Positions 43,790 to 55,671 of a stretch of 64,000 nucleotides of DNA are shown here, one piece after another. How positions within the stretch are numbered: position 1 is the first letter of the stretch; every line of letters starts with the position of its first letter. The DNA is from Adiantum capillus-veneris (lineage: Eukaryota; Streptophyta; Polypodiopsida; Polypodiales; Pteridaceae). The DNA lies in NCBI GenBank assembly GCA_014529385.2, contig CM043944.1, positions 171,857,740 to 171,921,739 of the forward strand. The letters run 5' to 3'. A program made the position numbers and the translations under genes. The notes under the pieces were generated by a model, which saw only the letters and a program-made list of their open reading frames with translations, had not been told where the DNA came from and did not search any database.

Positions 43790-44270
43790 CTCTCATGGAG
43801 TGAAGAGAATGAGCAACAATTTACTGAGGTAAAGCAAATCCTAGCTAAGCTTCCCACCATTTCACCTCCTAAGTGGGACGAGCCATTTTATGTGAACCCT
43901 AGTGTGGGAAGTGATACACTCGGAGCCGTGCTAATGCAAAAGGACCCCAAAACTTCTTTCACGCGTCCTATTTACTTCTCTAGTCGTGTCATGACCCCGT
44001 CAGAAAAGGGATTTACCGAAGTAGAACACATGGTTCTGGCACTAATGTTTGCTACCACAAAGTTCCGCTCCTATCTCCCGCCTAGACCCTTTGTAATCGT
44101 GACAATGGAAGAGGTTTTCCCATATGTAATGCGACACATGGATGTCTCATCTAGGATCTCAAAGTGGTTGATAAAATTACAAGAGTTTGACTACACCATG
44201 CAAGTAGAAAACTCCACCAGGGCTAGTTTAGCGGGAATTCTCACTCATCGCCATTATGAGAAGAAGCTGA
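43790..44270 (+). pseudogene. Element C first RNase H, degenerate (tether-like)
   Basis: The Ty3 RNase H position after RT. Text is NPSVGSDTLGAVLMQKD, PIYFSSRVMTPSEKGF, EVEHMVLALMFATTKFRSYL, PYVMRHMDVSSRISKWL. The usual DAS and TDH aspartates are not present (NPS and TMEE instead), so this domain looks catalytically dead, as in elements that gained a second RNase H. Confidence 0.75.
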
Positions 44271-44319
44271 AGGTCAACACAGAAACAAAGAAAGAAACAC
44301 CAATGGTAGAGAGTCCTAG

Positions 44320-44812
44320 GCTGGAAAGAGCTCACTCTCTTTTCTTTGATGGAGCATACAAGAGAACAATGGACCAGTCTGTAGCAACAGGCATAGTCAT
44401 TTTCAATGAACAACAAGAAAGAATGTTTTCCATCGGGCAGTTATTACACTCCCACTCCAACAATGAAGAAGAATATGCAGCCCTAATTCTTGGGTTGGAA
44501 CAATGTATTTCACAAGGAATTCAACGCCTAAATGTGTTTGGCGATGCTTTGCTTTTGATAAAGCAGATAAATGGCACCTGGGTTTGTAAGAATCAGGTTT
44601 TACTTGGTCAACTCCGCCAAGTTAAGGATCTTCTAAAGAAGTTTGAGGCAGTGAAACTATTTCATGTCCCTAGAGCAAAAAATCAGGAGGCAGATGCTCT
44701 AGCCAAAGAAAGAATACAAGACGTTCCCGTAGGGGCCATCAAACTAAAGCTACCCCTCTTTCAAGGTAGTGATGCTATGCCTGATATCGTCAGTTTCTTA
44801 GATACGGGATAA
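44320..44812 (+). pseudogene. Element C second (plant-type) RNase H
   Basis: A separate RNase H in the same frame: LFFDGAYKRTMDQSVATGIV (Asp), NNEEEYAALILGLE (Glu), LNVFGDALLLIKQINGTW (Asp), FHVPRAKNQEADALAKE (Asp). All four catalytic acids are present. This matches the RVT_3 or archaeal-like type found in Tat/Ogre elements. It would replace the activity of the decayed first domain. The open frame 43892-44812 spans both domains without a stop. Confidence 0.88.
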
Positions 44813-44829
44813 TGTCCGGAAGGATACAC

Positions 44830-45781
44830 TAAAGGCCAGAAACAGTGGCTGGTAAGGAAGGCTACTAGGTACCGCCTTGTAAACGACCACTTGTATTGTA
44901 AGGGCAAGGATCAAATTCTTAGGCAGGTGTCAACCTCCACTGAAATCACAGAGGTAATTTCAAGTTTCCATGATGGCGTATGTGGTGGTCATTTTGCTCT
45001 AGATATCACCAGTAGGAAGATTCTACAAACAGGATACTCTTGGCCTAGTTTGAACAGGGATGTACACCATTGGTGCAAAACGTGTAAGGCTTGTCAAGTG
45101 GCCAGTAATCTCACATTAACCTACGAGCCACAAACTTCTATCATCTCATATGGTCCATTTGAGAAATGGGGAATAGATGCAATCGGTCCTTTACCAAGGG
45201 CCCAATCAGGTAAACTGTACATCATAGTGGGTGTAGACTACATGACTTGATGGGCAGAAGCAACAACCACCACCCACATTATAGCCCAAGAGGTAGAAAA
45301 GTTCATTTTTGAGCATATCTGTTGCTGTTTTGGCACTCCTCTTGAGATAATATCAGATAGAGGACCAGGATTCAGAGGTGATTTGGTGGAAAAAATGATG
45401 ACGAAGTTAGGCATCACATGCCGACATTCCACACCATACTATCCACAATGCAATGGTTTGGTAGAGAAGGTAAATGGAATGATTTGCAAAATCATCACAA
45501 AGCAGGTGAACAATCACACAGGGGACTGGGATAAACATCTCATGGCAGCTCTTTGGGCCTACAGAACAACCTTCCGAACATCACTAGGTTTCACACCTTT
45601 CCATCTAGTTTATGGGAAGGAGGCAATTCTACCCATTGAGGTACAGATAGCCAGCTTACGAGTTTTGGCTAGCCAGGTACATCGTCCAATTGTAAATCTC
45701 AGAAACCATATCCTGGATCTGGAGAGACTCCAACTAGATAGGGAAGAAGCAATCAATCACTATGTAACGCAAGCAGAATGA
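44830..45781 (+). pseudogene. Element C integrase, zinc finger and DDE core
   Basis: HHCC finger: HDGVCGGHFAL and CKTCKAC. Core: GIDAIGPLP (Asp), IISDRGPGF (Asp), NGLVEKVNG (Glu), then LMAALWAYRTTFRTSLGFTPFHLVYGKEA. One TGA at 45247-45249 (before WAEATT) splits it; the 5' frame is 119 codons and the 3' frame 132. The DDE triad is complete. Confidence 0.9.
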
Positions 45782-45838
45782 AGCCGGATCACTTTCAATC
45801 AAGGGCTTAAAGAAAAGGGACTGGAAAAAGGTATGTAA

Positions 45839-46108
45839 GTGCTGAGATACGACAACAAATTTGACACCAGGAAGGACAAGAAATTTCAACCCAGATGGGA
45901 AGGGCCATTCGTCATCAAGAAACGCTATGACAACGGCAGTTATAAGCTGATGGAAGCAGATGGGAGAATTCACAAGACTAGGGTCAATGGATGGAGAATG
46001 AAAAGGTATTTTTTTAGGTTTGATCCAGAATTCATGCTAGACATTCCAGAAGAGGGAGAACCCTCTAACTCCATAGCTAAAGATGCAGAGGAAGGGCTAG
46101 AAGCATGA
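45839..46108 (+). pseudogene. Element C integrase C-terminal domain
   Basis: VLRYDNKFDTRKDKKFQPRWEGPF followed by DNGSYKLMEADGRIHKTRVNGW, the GPY/F module, then an acidic tail ending at 46108. Separated from the core by a TGA at about 45780 and a TAA near 45838. The PPT follows within 30 bp, so this is the end of pol. Confidence 0.88.
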
Positions 46109-46118
46109 ATGCCTCTAG

Positions 46119-46136
46119 ACAAAGGGAGAGGGCTAT
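46119..46136 (+). promoter_or_regulatory. Element C polypurine tract
   Basis: GACAAAGGGAGAGGGCTAT directly before TGATGGCC of the 3' LTR. Confidence 0.8.
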
Positions 46137-46926
46137 TGATGGCCGATTTTTGAAAAAAAAAGGAAAAAAAAAGAAAACCTATTTTTCCTCTATTGGAGCC
46201 TTGGCGACACTATTGGAAGGCTCGGCAACGCCTGGTCAACCTCACGACACCTCTACAGGCATGGTACACCCCTCCCCCTTTTCGATTGGCCGGCCTTATC
46301 ACCCTCAGGCCCCCACTTGTCCATGCCCCAACCTAGCCGGCCGTCCTCGGTTTCACTCTCCCTTCTCTCTTTCCCTGTAGTTTATATCCCCGACGGGCAT
46401 TGAATGAAATATCCCCCCCCCCCCCCCCCTCTCTCTCTCTCTCATTTTCCCTACATATCTCTCTCTAATATCCTCTCTCTCTCTCTCACCCACACACCCC
46501 CTTACCACCCTCGGTTAGGAGCGGCCTCGAGCACTCACCCTGACCCCTCTCTCGATTTCCCTTTCGCGCTCCCTCTGTGTCGAGCCGCATGTGAACTCCA
46601 CACGCCCGCCCCCCCCTCACACTCTTCGCTCGCTCTCTATGCAAGCCTTCTAATATTCTCCCCCCCCTCTTCCCCACCTGCTCGCCTCACCCTCCCCTCG
46701 GCCTCATTCCCCCACCTTGGCCCGCTATCCCCACCCTTTTCCCCCCCACACCATTGACTTCCCACCCCCCTCTCGTCCTTGAGCCACCAAATAGGAAGGG
46801 GTGATACCCCCCCCCCCCCCCTCTCTCACCTCACACCCGCCCCCTTACCCCAGTGCATGCCAAATTCCCCCCCCTTCCCTTGCTCTCTTTTCCGGTGGCC
46901 CACATGGCGCCGACCCCCGCCATCTT

Positions 46927-47082
<156 letters not shown>

Positions 47083-47223
47083 CGTTTATGGCTCGGAATT
47101 TGTGGAGGCGCGCAGATTACGGGAGCTCTCCCACACCTTCTCCCACCCACACCCTCATCCTCTCTCTCCCGGTACCCACACCACCTCACCCCGCCTCCCC
47201 CCCATCTGCACACAGTGCCGCCC

Positions 47224-47274
<51 letters not shown>

Positions 47275-47496
47275 CTCCGTTCCAGCCCGAAGGTGATACA
47301 CAAACATCGGAGCCACACTCTCTCTCCACACACACCCTCACACACACACTCACCCCCTCTCTGACCCCATCTCTCCCCCCCCCATCTGCACACAGTGCCG
47401 CCCGTAGGTAATCTCTCTCATCTCTCTCCCTCCTGGGCATGTACATGCCGTAGACACTTCTCTCCCCCTCTCTCTCTACGTACACCACACACACAC

Positions 47497-47665
<169 letters not shown>

Positions 47666-47733
47666 CCTCTCTCACACACACCCCATCCCCTTACTCACCC
47701 TCGCGCCTTTGCAGCACATCGCCAGCAAACCCG

Positions 47734-48000
47734 AACTTGCTTTTCATGTAGCACGAATTGACCCATCCTTTGGAAACTTAGCACACTACATTTTACCCAA
47801 AATACAACCTTCACAAACATGTTTTACACGTGCTTCAAGAGGCGGCAAAGAAGCAACCATATCAGAGTTTTGCAAACGTAGAAAACTGACAAAATTCAGA
47901 TGCCCAAACGTGCATGCCAGAGTTTTGCATTTGAAAACAATCCTAAATCTACAACTGCATTTGCAAAATTTTGTCCACACTTGTCATACAAAGTGATCTT
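47734..48000 (-). pseudogene. CopA integrase N-terminal (pre-integrase) part
   Basis: The minus strand reads LWHARLG, CEGCILGKM and KFPKDGSIRAT, the zinc-finger end of copia integrase (the typical WHxRLGH and CxxC pattern). The first core motif (LVHSD in other copias) should follow, but element C starts instead. A frame change at about 47900 and a stop after RAT are present. Confidence 0.8.
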
Positions 48001-48400
48001 ATGCAGCCCACTGCACAAAAGGCCAAATGCAACAATTTCATCACCAAAACTGAGATCATGAACTGTACATCTATCATCCAAACATTTGACTACAAGTCCA
48101 AGTCTAGCAAGTGCAGATACAAACAAAAGATTCTTCTTGACCCCAGGTACATAAAGTGCATCAACAAGTGTGAAAGAACTTCCATTTGCAGTAGTAAGCA
48201 ACAATCTTTCCAACTCACTAAACCAAAGAAGAGGCATTGTTGGCACAAGTGACTGAATTCCCATGAGGAACAGACTCAAGAGAGGTGAACAATTCACTAT
48301 GTGAGGTAATGTGCTTTGTAGCACCACTTTCGAAATACCACACATGTGAATCTGTAGCAATTAACATGCATGCATTATGGACAATAGGATTGTAAGTGCA
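48000..48400 (-). pseudogene. CopA protease region
   Basis: HVWYFESGATKHITSHSELF corresponds to the copia protease active site, where WY(F/L)DSGA is usual; the catalytic Asp is Glu here (codon at 48329-48331 on plus). Further on, GVKKNLLFVSALARLGL is the conserved distal motif. A frameshift lies at about 48220-48360. Confidence 0.8.
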
Positions 48401-49345
48401 CTCTGCACTAAAAGCCCATTCTACATCAACATTAGCATCACGGTCTCCTTTCATAAAAGACTCAACAATGGCTGCATTTGTAGTGGAACCAGCATTTGCA
48501 CTGGAACCATCCTCTTTCTTCTTAGCATCTTTGGCCTTCAACTTAGGACACTGCTTGATCAAGTGATCATTAGCTTTACAATAATGGCAACGCATCTTCT
48601 TTTTGCCCTTATCACCAGAGTTTTCAAACAAATTTCTACCAGCAGAAGCATTAGGAACATGTGATTTTCCACTCACAGAAGAACCATAAGAAGTGGCTGC
48701 ATTGCTGTTACCACCCTTTCTTTGAGAATCAATAAAAGCCTGTTCAACTGCATGCTATTTAGTCCTCTTTTTTCTAGAAAGTTACTCTTGCAACAACATT
48801 GTGCACAATCCAACAACTTCAGGATTTCCTTGGCTCATAAATCTCCAAGTACTAGCAAAAGTCTGGTAAGAATATGGTAAGGCATCAAGAACAGTCTGCA
48901 CAAGGGAACTATCTGAAATGACTTCACATCTTCCTTATGCATAATCTTCGACTCCAGCTCTTTACGCATGAATGCATTTTTGCCTCATTGCGGCTTGCAT
49001 CAAGACCAACAAGAATATCCCAAGCCTGTTTTGCAGATTTCACTGAATGAATGTGAGGAGTAATGGTGCACTTTACAGACAATGCAATCAACACATGATC
49101 TTGTGCATCCTTTACATCCCAACGAGCTTGTTCTACTGTAGGTAAAACAACTCTAACAATAGCAATCCTTGCACCAAGACCTACCACATCCTCAACATTG
49201 CCTACATCCTCAAAACCAAGACGTACATCAATGCCCTTCACAATATTCTAGATGCCCTTTGACACAACAACATGTTGCATCATGTAAGCCCACATAGGGT
49301 AATTGTCTCCATCCAATTTGTCCTTAGCAGCAAACATCACACATA
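48400..49345 (-). pseudogene. CopA gag with zinc knuckle
   Basis: From an ATG at about 49337: MFAAKDKLDGDNYPMWAYMM, the standard copia gag opening, then VKSAKQAWDILVGL, then near 48600 CHYCKANDHLIKQC (CCHC, spacing 2-4-4) and a Lys-rich tail. Stops occur near 49250 (TAG), 48780 and 48760. Gag packages the RNA. The 5' UTR is cut by element D at 49346. Confidence 0.82.
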
Positions 49346-50380
49346 TGTGTTGTTGTTAACAATGGAAAATGCCTGCACCTGATGTGAAAAATGCTCAAAA
49401 TGAGGAGAAACTGGGTGAGACTAGCACGTGCTATATAGCACAACCCACAGTAGATCGTATAGGACCTGTTATGCAGTGTTAGCAACAAGCTAACTAGGAT
49501 ACCATTTTTCGGAGCTCTCATTGTAAAACCACTTATTATTTTGATAAACCGGGAATACTGTAACTCTTATTTATGAATAAATCTTTGTAATTGATGAGCC
49601 GGGGCTACAAGCTTCCAGATTGTATCAACCTGTCATTACCCATCTTTAGTTAGAGCTCCCAGATTATTAGTTTGACCACCAAAAACCTTGGCTAAGGTAT
49701 AAAAGCCAATTTTTGTAAGTTAATTTTAAGTTTTGGATAATGAAATAAACAACGTGAGCTAACGGCACTCACTTATCTCCTTCTCGCGCTTCCTACTCCC
49801 TCCCCGGTCGTGTTTGTTGCATTGCAACTACAGGTAAGAGCTCTATGCATTGACGTAAGCATTTCACAGTATATTGTAGCTTTTGGTGTCGCTGACCCGC
49901 GGCCTAATTTCATCATAAGTAGGAATTTATACTTCAAAATAAAAAACTAAGCATAGGTGGGTATTGGGGCATTATTGCTAAGCATTTAGATGCATTCTCG
50001 GTCGAAAACGACTAGGTATAAAATCCACTACTGTTAATAATCGCAATTTTTTCACTTGACCTAAAGTGGGTTTTGAGACCATAAGCATGTATTCTTAGGT
50101 CTTATAAACTTGTACTAGAATTTTTGTCACATTTGGATGTCATCTGATGCTGTAACGGATGTCATTTGTTTGCCGATGAGCGATTGGCTTTTGGTGATTG
50201 CAGTCACTTGAGTGTAGCTTGAGTTAGATGCAAGTTGTTTGTTGTTTTCCAAGAGATTGACAACCTCTTGTAGCCTCTATGCACTAGTCAAGTCAGCTTT
50301 GTCCCATGGATTGACAATTTAATCATGGTTCTCGCTAAATCTGCAATAAGATAGGAGTGAGGTTAGACACCCGTCCCACA
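49346..50380 (+). repeat. Element D 5' LTR, about 1035 bp
   Basis: Starts TGTGTTG and ends CCGTCCCACA, followed by TT and the PBS. Contains TATAAAAG (49698-49705) and AATGAAATAAAC, a polyadenylation-like signal, at 49739. The left boundary is set by the end of CopA similarity and the TGTG/CACA match; no partner LTR is available. Confidence 0.75.
49698..49705 (+). promoter_or_regulatory. Element D promoter TATA box
   Basis: TATAAAAG followed about 35 bp downstream by AATGAAATAAA, a normal U3/R layout. Confidence 0.65.
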
Positions 50381-50382
50381 TT

Positions 50383-50400
50383 TGGCACCGTTGTCGCAGA
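50383..50400 (+). promoter_or_regulatory. Element D primer binding site
   Basis: TGGCACCGTTGTCGCAGA, close to the Athila-type PBS of element B (TGGCGCCGTTGCCGGGG) with four or five changes. Confidence 0.75.
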
Positions 50401-50711
50401 TCGAAGAGAGCTAAACTAAGGAAAAACACGAGCATCTTGTGAAGTTATCCTTTGACTTCCTCTAGGAGCTCCTAGAGTAAAAAATTTCTTTTAGAAACAG
50501 TATAGCTTAGGATTGCCGTCTTTTGCTGTGTAGAGGTAACTTGGAAGTAATCGTACTTGTCAAGTGCCTTTAGGATTGTATGATTGTAGAATTAGATTAG
50601 GATTTTGAGAATGATTGATAGACAAGAATCAATGCTCAGGAAACCATTAAAAACAAGAAAACGAGTGTTTGTGGACACTTTCCACAATCCCATTGCATGA
50701 GAACCTAAGTG

Positions 50712-50903
50712 TGTTGGGGTATAAAGCCCAATGTGGTCGCCCAGGTAAGTGGGCGGGCCGCCAGGTATGTACACATATTCTTTTGTAAAAACCTAATAAG
50801 AACTCACTATGCTCTACACATTACAGTAGAGCGAGTTCACCATATCGTCGTGCTCTTCTTCTCGCACTCTCTCTCGCGTCGCACTTCCGCTCGTACTCCT
50901 TCA
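50712..50903 (+). repeat. Element E 5' LTR, 192 bp
   Basis: Starts TGTTGGGGTATAAAGCCC and ends CGTACTCCTTCA. PBS follows after two bases. Confidence 0.95.
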
Positions 50904-50905
50904 AC

Positions 50906-50917
50906 TGGTATCAGAGC
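50906..50917 (+). promoter_or_regulatory. Element E primer binding site (tRNA-iMet)
   Basis: TGGTATCAGAGC, followed by TCAG. Confidence 0.95.
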
Positions 50918-52013
50918 TCAGATGGAGGCTCGAGGCAGCACTACAGGAGGCTAGAGTCACCAGCTCAGATTGGAGTGAAATTCGATAGGCAAAGACACGG
51001 CCCCAAATCTTGTGGGCATGACCGTAGGACTCGGTGTGCTCAGAATTTCATTCTGAGGTCTTCTCGGCCACCGTTCGGCTTCGACAAAGTTTTGCGCAGG
51101 CCATTTTTTGACTACGTGGTCTCAGCGGGTGCAGATCTGACTCTGCAAATTTGGGGTTTTCGGCCTACTACTGCAGGTGATGAGGATATTGACACTCCCA
51201 GAGTGTTGATTTGTGGCTATCTACACATCGAAGGACGGCTCACAGTTCTTGGAGGCGTGTCACATACGACACGGGCGCATCTACACACAGACTGTATGCG
51301 ACATCCACTAGTTCATCAGGTAGCTTGTGTTTGCTGCTTGATATTCCAGATTTCATCCTGACATTGCAGGTACTTCCACATGGAATGTATTGTTAGAGAT
51401 GATGTATGTCTGTTGAGGGTTTGCTGGCTGTGAGTCACGTAGCAAACAACCGCTGCAGCGGTTACAGCATACAGTGGGAAATTTGTGGATGTATGACTTT
51501 GTGGGAAGTCTATGTACTGCCAGATTTACTGCAGTCTTTGTTGAGGGTCGAGTGAGGTTTTATTGAGCTTGGGGATTCTCGAATGTTGAGATCCTTTCGG
51601 TGATACAGGTCTTGGAGCGATCCCTCGAGCACCCTTAGATAGGCAGCTAGGATGCATTGACTGTGAGTTAGACAGTTGGGATTGCATCTTTGCTTTACTG
51701 ATGTTGAGGTATTGTCGCAGTCTATGCTTACAAGATAGTGACAGGACAATGTAGGGCAGTGAGAGACAGTACAGGTGTAGGACAGTTTTACCCACAGCTT
51801 ACAGTGTTAGAGAGATAGTGGTTTTTTGAGCTGTTTTTGGTTTGTTTTTTGAGTACACCAGAGCCATTTTACAAAGGAGACTCTGCCAAAATTTCTGTAG
51901 AATCTGAAGCTTTCTTGGTTCATTTGACAGGTTGATATTGGTTCAGAGGTCAGTTTACAGGGGAAACTTTGCCGAATTTTTCCCAGGAAAGTAAACTACT
52001 GTGAAGCGTAGCT
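50918..52013 (+). other. Element E long leader
   Basis: About 1.1 kb between PBS and gag ATG, long for a copia element with a 192-bp LTR. Short frames exist (50975-51361) but lack known domains. The region contains several short upstream ATGs, which would hinder scanning translation. Confidence 0.7.
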
Positions 52014-53930
52014 ATGGCTGGATCACAGGACACTGCTCTTTACAATATCAAGAAGCTGGATGGAACCAATTTCCCATTGTGGAAGAAGCAGATTTGGCAC
52101 GTGTTGGTACAAAAGAAGCAGATAAAACCTATAAAGCTCAAGGGGATAAAACCAGAAGATATGGACGAAGATGAATGGAGCGAAATGGATGAATTGGCAC
52201 TTTCTACCATTATGCTGACTTTGGCAGAAAGCGTTTACTTCAATGTATCAGACGAGATGTCGGCTTATCAAGCATGGTTAAAGCTGAGTGATCTTTATGA
52301 GAAGCAGAGTGCAGCTTCACAGGTATACTGGCTTAAGAAGCTTGTTGACTTGAAGATGAAAGAAGGGACACCTATATCCAATCATCTGAATGAGTTCAAC
52401 ACAATCTATAGTCAGTTGTCAGCTCAAGGTGTCAAGTTTGATGAACCTATTAGAGCTATGTTCCTGTTGATCACATTGCCAAAAAGTTGGGACACTTTTT
52501 GCACAGCTTTGAGTAATTATGCACCTCCAGATGGTTTGAACATAGCAGTTGTAGAAGGAAGTCTGCGTACTGAAGAAACCAATAGAAAGACAATGGACAA
52601 AGTCAAAGGAACAGCCTTAGTTGTCAGGGGAAGGACCAAAGAAAAGTACAAAGGTGGAAAGAGGAATCAGTCTCGTAGCAAGTCCCGCAATGCTAAAGGC
52701 AAGAGTGACATAGAATGCTACCATTGTGGCAAGAAGGGTCACATGAAAAGAGACTGCAGAGAATGGAAAGCAGAAAAAGGCAAAGAGAAAGCTGAAGACC
52801 ATGGTGAGAAGAACAAGTCCTCAGTGAAGATTCAAGAAATAAATGTGACAAACACTGTTGCAGAGGATGACAGTCTAGTGTCAGGAGACATCTACTTCTT
52901 GAAGAATACAATGGACTCAACTCTTCTTACAACATCTGATGGAAATGCACTGAGTGACTGGATTATAGACTCAGGGGCATCACTTCATGTGTCTCCAGAC
53001 AAGGAGTGGTTTACCTCTTATGTGACCACTAAAGATGATGTTCGGCTAGGCAATGGGCAGACATGTGAGATCTTAGGTGTTGGAGATGTTCAATTGAAGT
53101 TTCAGAATGTCTCTTCTTTCACGCTGAAGAATGTGAGACATGTTCCCGCAATTACAAACAGCTTGATCAGCACAGGTTTACTTGATGATGCTGGCTACGT
53201 CACCACTTTTGGACAGAACATGTGGAAGATATCCAAGGGTTCTATGACAGTAGCACATGGAGTAAAGTCTGGAGGACTTTACATGATTTATGTATCAAAT
53301 GTCTCTAAAAATGTAATCAATGTAACCGAGCAACCGAACATTTCTTTGTGGCATAGCCGGTTAGGACATATGTCCAAGAAGGGAATGGAAATCTTGTCTC
53401 GTTCTGGTTATTTGCCTGGCTTTTCATTTAATGATTTTGAATTCTGTGAACATTGTCTGTATGGTAAGCAAACACAGCAGCCACATAAGCATAGAAGTAG
53501 TAGAAGAGATACACAGTTGGCACTTGTTCATAGTGATTTGTGTGGACCTATGCCTAACCTATCTCTAGGGGGAGCTTCTTACTTTATGAAATTTATAGAT
53601 GATTACTCGAGGAAAGTATGGGTTTACTTTCTCAAGCACAAGGATGAAGCGTTTAGTGTTTTCAAAACGTTTGTGACACTTGTGGAGAATCAGAGTGGCA
53701 AGAAGCTTAAATGCTTACGCACTGAAAATGGTGGAGAGTATGTTTCAAAGTCCTTTCAGGACTTTTGTGAGTCAAAAGGTATAAAACGTGAACTTACTAC
53801 TCCTTACAATCCTCCTCAAAATGGTGTTGCTGAGAGGATGAATAGGACCATACAAGATAAATGTTGTCTAATGCACAACTGCCAAATGGGTTTTGGGCTG
53901 AAGCTGTATCAACAGCTGTTCATCTTATAA
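52014..53930 (+). pseudogene. Element E gag-protease-integrase (first 638 codons)
   Basis: Gag: LDGTNFPLWKKQIWHVLVQ and LLITLPKSWDTFC. Zinc knuckle CYHCGKKGHMKRDC at about residue 235. Protease WIIDSGASLHVSP, Asp at about 319. Pre-integrase LWHSRLGHM (about 446) and FCEHCLYGKQ. Integrase core: LVHSDLCGPM (Asp), FIDDYSRKVWVYF, then LRTENGGEY, where Glu replaces the usual second catalytic Asp (53724-53726), and NGVAERMNR (Glu). A frameshift near 53862 diverts the frame to a stop. Confidence 0.9.
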
Positions 53931-54411
53931 ATAGATCTCCTAGCAAAGTTTTGCAGAAGTATTTAGTGGCAGAGATGGTATGGTCAAGCAAGGTGCCCTC
54001 ATACAAGCATCCAGAGTCTTTGGCTGTGAGGCATATACTCACGTTGCAAAGGAATTTAGGAACAAACTTGAGCCAAAGAGTAGAAAGTGCATCTTTCTAG
54101 GCTATGGTAATTCTGGTGAGATGGGATACAGACTTTGGGATCCCGAATCCAGAAAGGTTGTCCGCAGCAATGATGTTCACTTTAATGAATCCAAATATCA
54201 TTCTAAACCAGAGAGGGTTGAGGAGATTAGAAGAGTTGTCTTCCAAGAAGATGGACCTGCACGTGCAAGACAAAATGTCAGGTCTCAAGAGGAGCAAGGA
54301 CAGGATAGAGTGGAACCACAGGTTGTGGTTTAGCCTGAGCCACCTATTGTGCATAGATCTGGACGTGTCACGTGACCTCCTGATAGGTTTGTTCCATCTA
54401 CGAACTATGTC
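53861..54411 (+). pseudogene. Element E integrase C-terminal part and linker
   Basis: Frame 53861-53985 reads MLSNAQLPNGFWAEAVSTA and HLINRSPSKVL; after a second shift 53985-54333 reads RVFGCEAYTHVAKEFRNKL, RKCIFLGYGNSGEMGYRLW. Both are standard copia motifs after the DDE core. Stops at 54331-54333 (TAG) and 54373-54375 (TGA in an ACGTGA context, likely CGA to TGA). Confidence 0.85.
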
Positions 54412-55671
54412 ATGTTGACTGATTGCAATGAGCCTTCATGTTACAAGGAAGCAGTGCAAATGAAGGACTCCGGGAATTGGCAATTGGCCATGCAGTCAGA
54501 GATGACATCTCTGCATAAAAACAAGACATGGAAGCTAGTTAAATTACCACAGGGCAAAAAGGCTCTACCTTGTAAATGGGTTTACAGGTATAAGATCACC
54601 GCTCATGATAGTCAGCCAAAGTACAAAGCAAGGCTTGTTGCCAAGGGCTTTAAGGAAGAACAAGGCATTGACTTTGATGAAGTCTTCTCTCCGGTGGTCA
54701 AGATGACTACATTGAGATGCTTTCTTGCATTGGTTGCCATATTAGATTTGGTGTTGCACCAAATGGATGTCAAGACAGCGTTCTTGCATGGTGACTTAGA
54801 TGTGGAAATTTACATGCAGCAGCCAGAAGGGTTTGTTGAGAAAGGCAAGGAAGATTTGGTATGCCAGTTGTTAAAGAGTCTTTATGGCTTAAAACAATCA
54901 CCGAGGGAATGGTACCATAAGTTCCACAAGTTTATGCTTTCTCAAGGCTACAAACATTGTGAGTTCGATCACTGTCTATATACAAAGAAGGCTAAGGATG
55001 GCAGTTGGCGGATCCTTATTTTATATGTGGATGACATGTTGATTGCTGGCAAGCACTTGGAAGAAATTTCAGCTTTGAAGTCAAAGATGGCAAAATCGTT
55101 TGACATGAAAGACATGGGTGAGGCAAGTCATATACTTGGTATGCGCATTGAGAGAGACAGATCAAAGAAGTTGATTTGGTTATCTCAAACAAAGTATATT
55201 GACAAAGTTTTGCAACGTTTCAATATGGAGAAGGGAAAGGCATTGAGTTTTCCATTGCCACCATATGTGAAACTTAGCAAACAAGATTGTCCTGAGTCTA
55301 AGGAAGAACAGGCTGAAATGGATAAGATTCCATATGCGTCTGCAGTGGGTAGTTTGATGTATGCAATGATTGCTACTCACCCAGACATTGCATTTGCAGT
55401 GGGAGTAGTAAGTCGATACATGTCAAACCCAGGCAAGAAACATTGGGAGGCAGTGAAAGGAATATTGAGATACCTGAAAGCTACAAAGAGTATGCGCATA
55501 TGTTATGGGAGTCAGGAGCTAAGTGTAAAGGGTTTTACAGACTCAGATTATGCAGGTGACTTAGAAAACCGAAGGTCTACGTCAGGGTATGTCTTTACAT
55601 TGGCTGGTGGAGCAGTATCATGGCGTTCTAGATTGCAAGATTGTGTTACTCAGTCTACTACAAAGGCTTAA
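54412..55671 (+). pseudogene. Element E reverse transcriptase and start of RNase H, 419 codons open
   Basis: RT blocks in order: WKLVKLPQGKKALPCKWVY, KARLVAKGFKEEQGIDFDEVF, HQMDVKTAFLHGDL (Asp), SLYGLKQSPREWY, LILYVDDMLIAG (YVDD at about 55024). RNase H begins VKGFTDSDYAGDLENRRSTSGY (Asp). The frame ends at TAA 55669-55671 in STTKA-stop-YIAA, where Glu is usual (GAA to TAA), removing the catalytic Glu. Confidence 0.93.
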
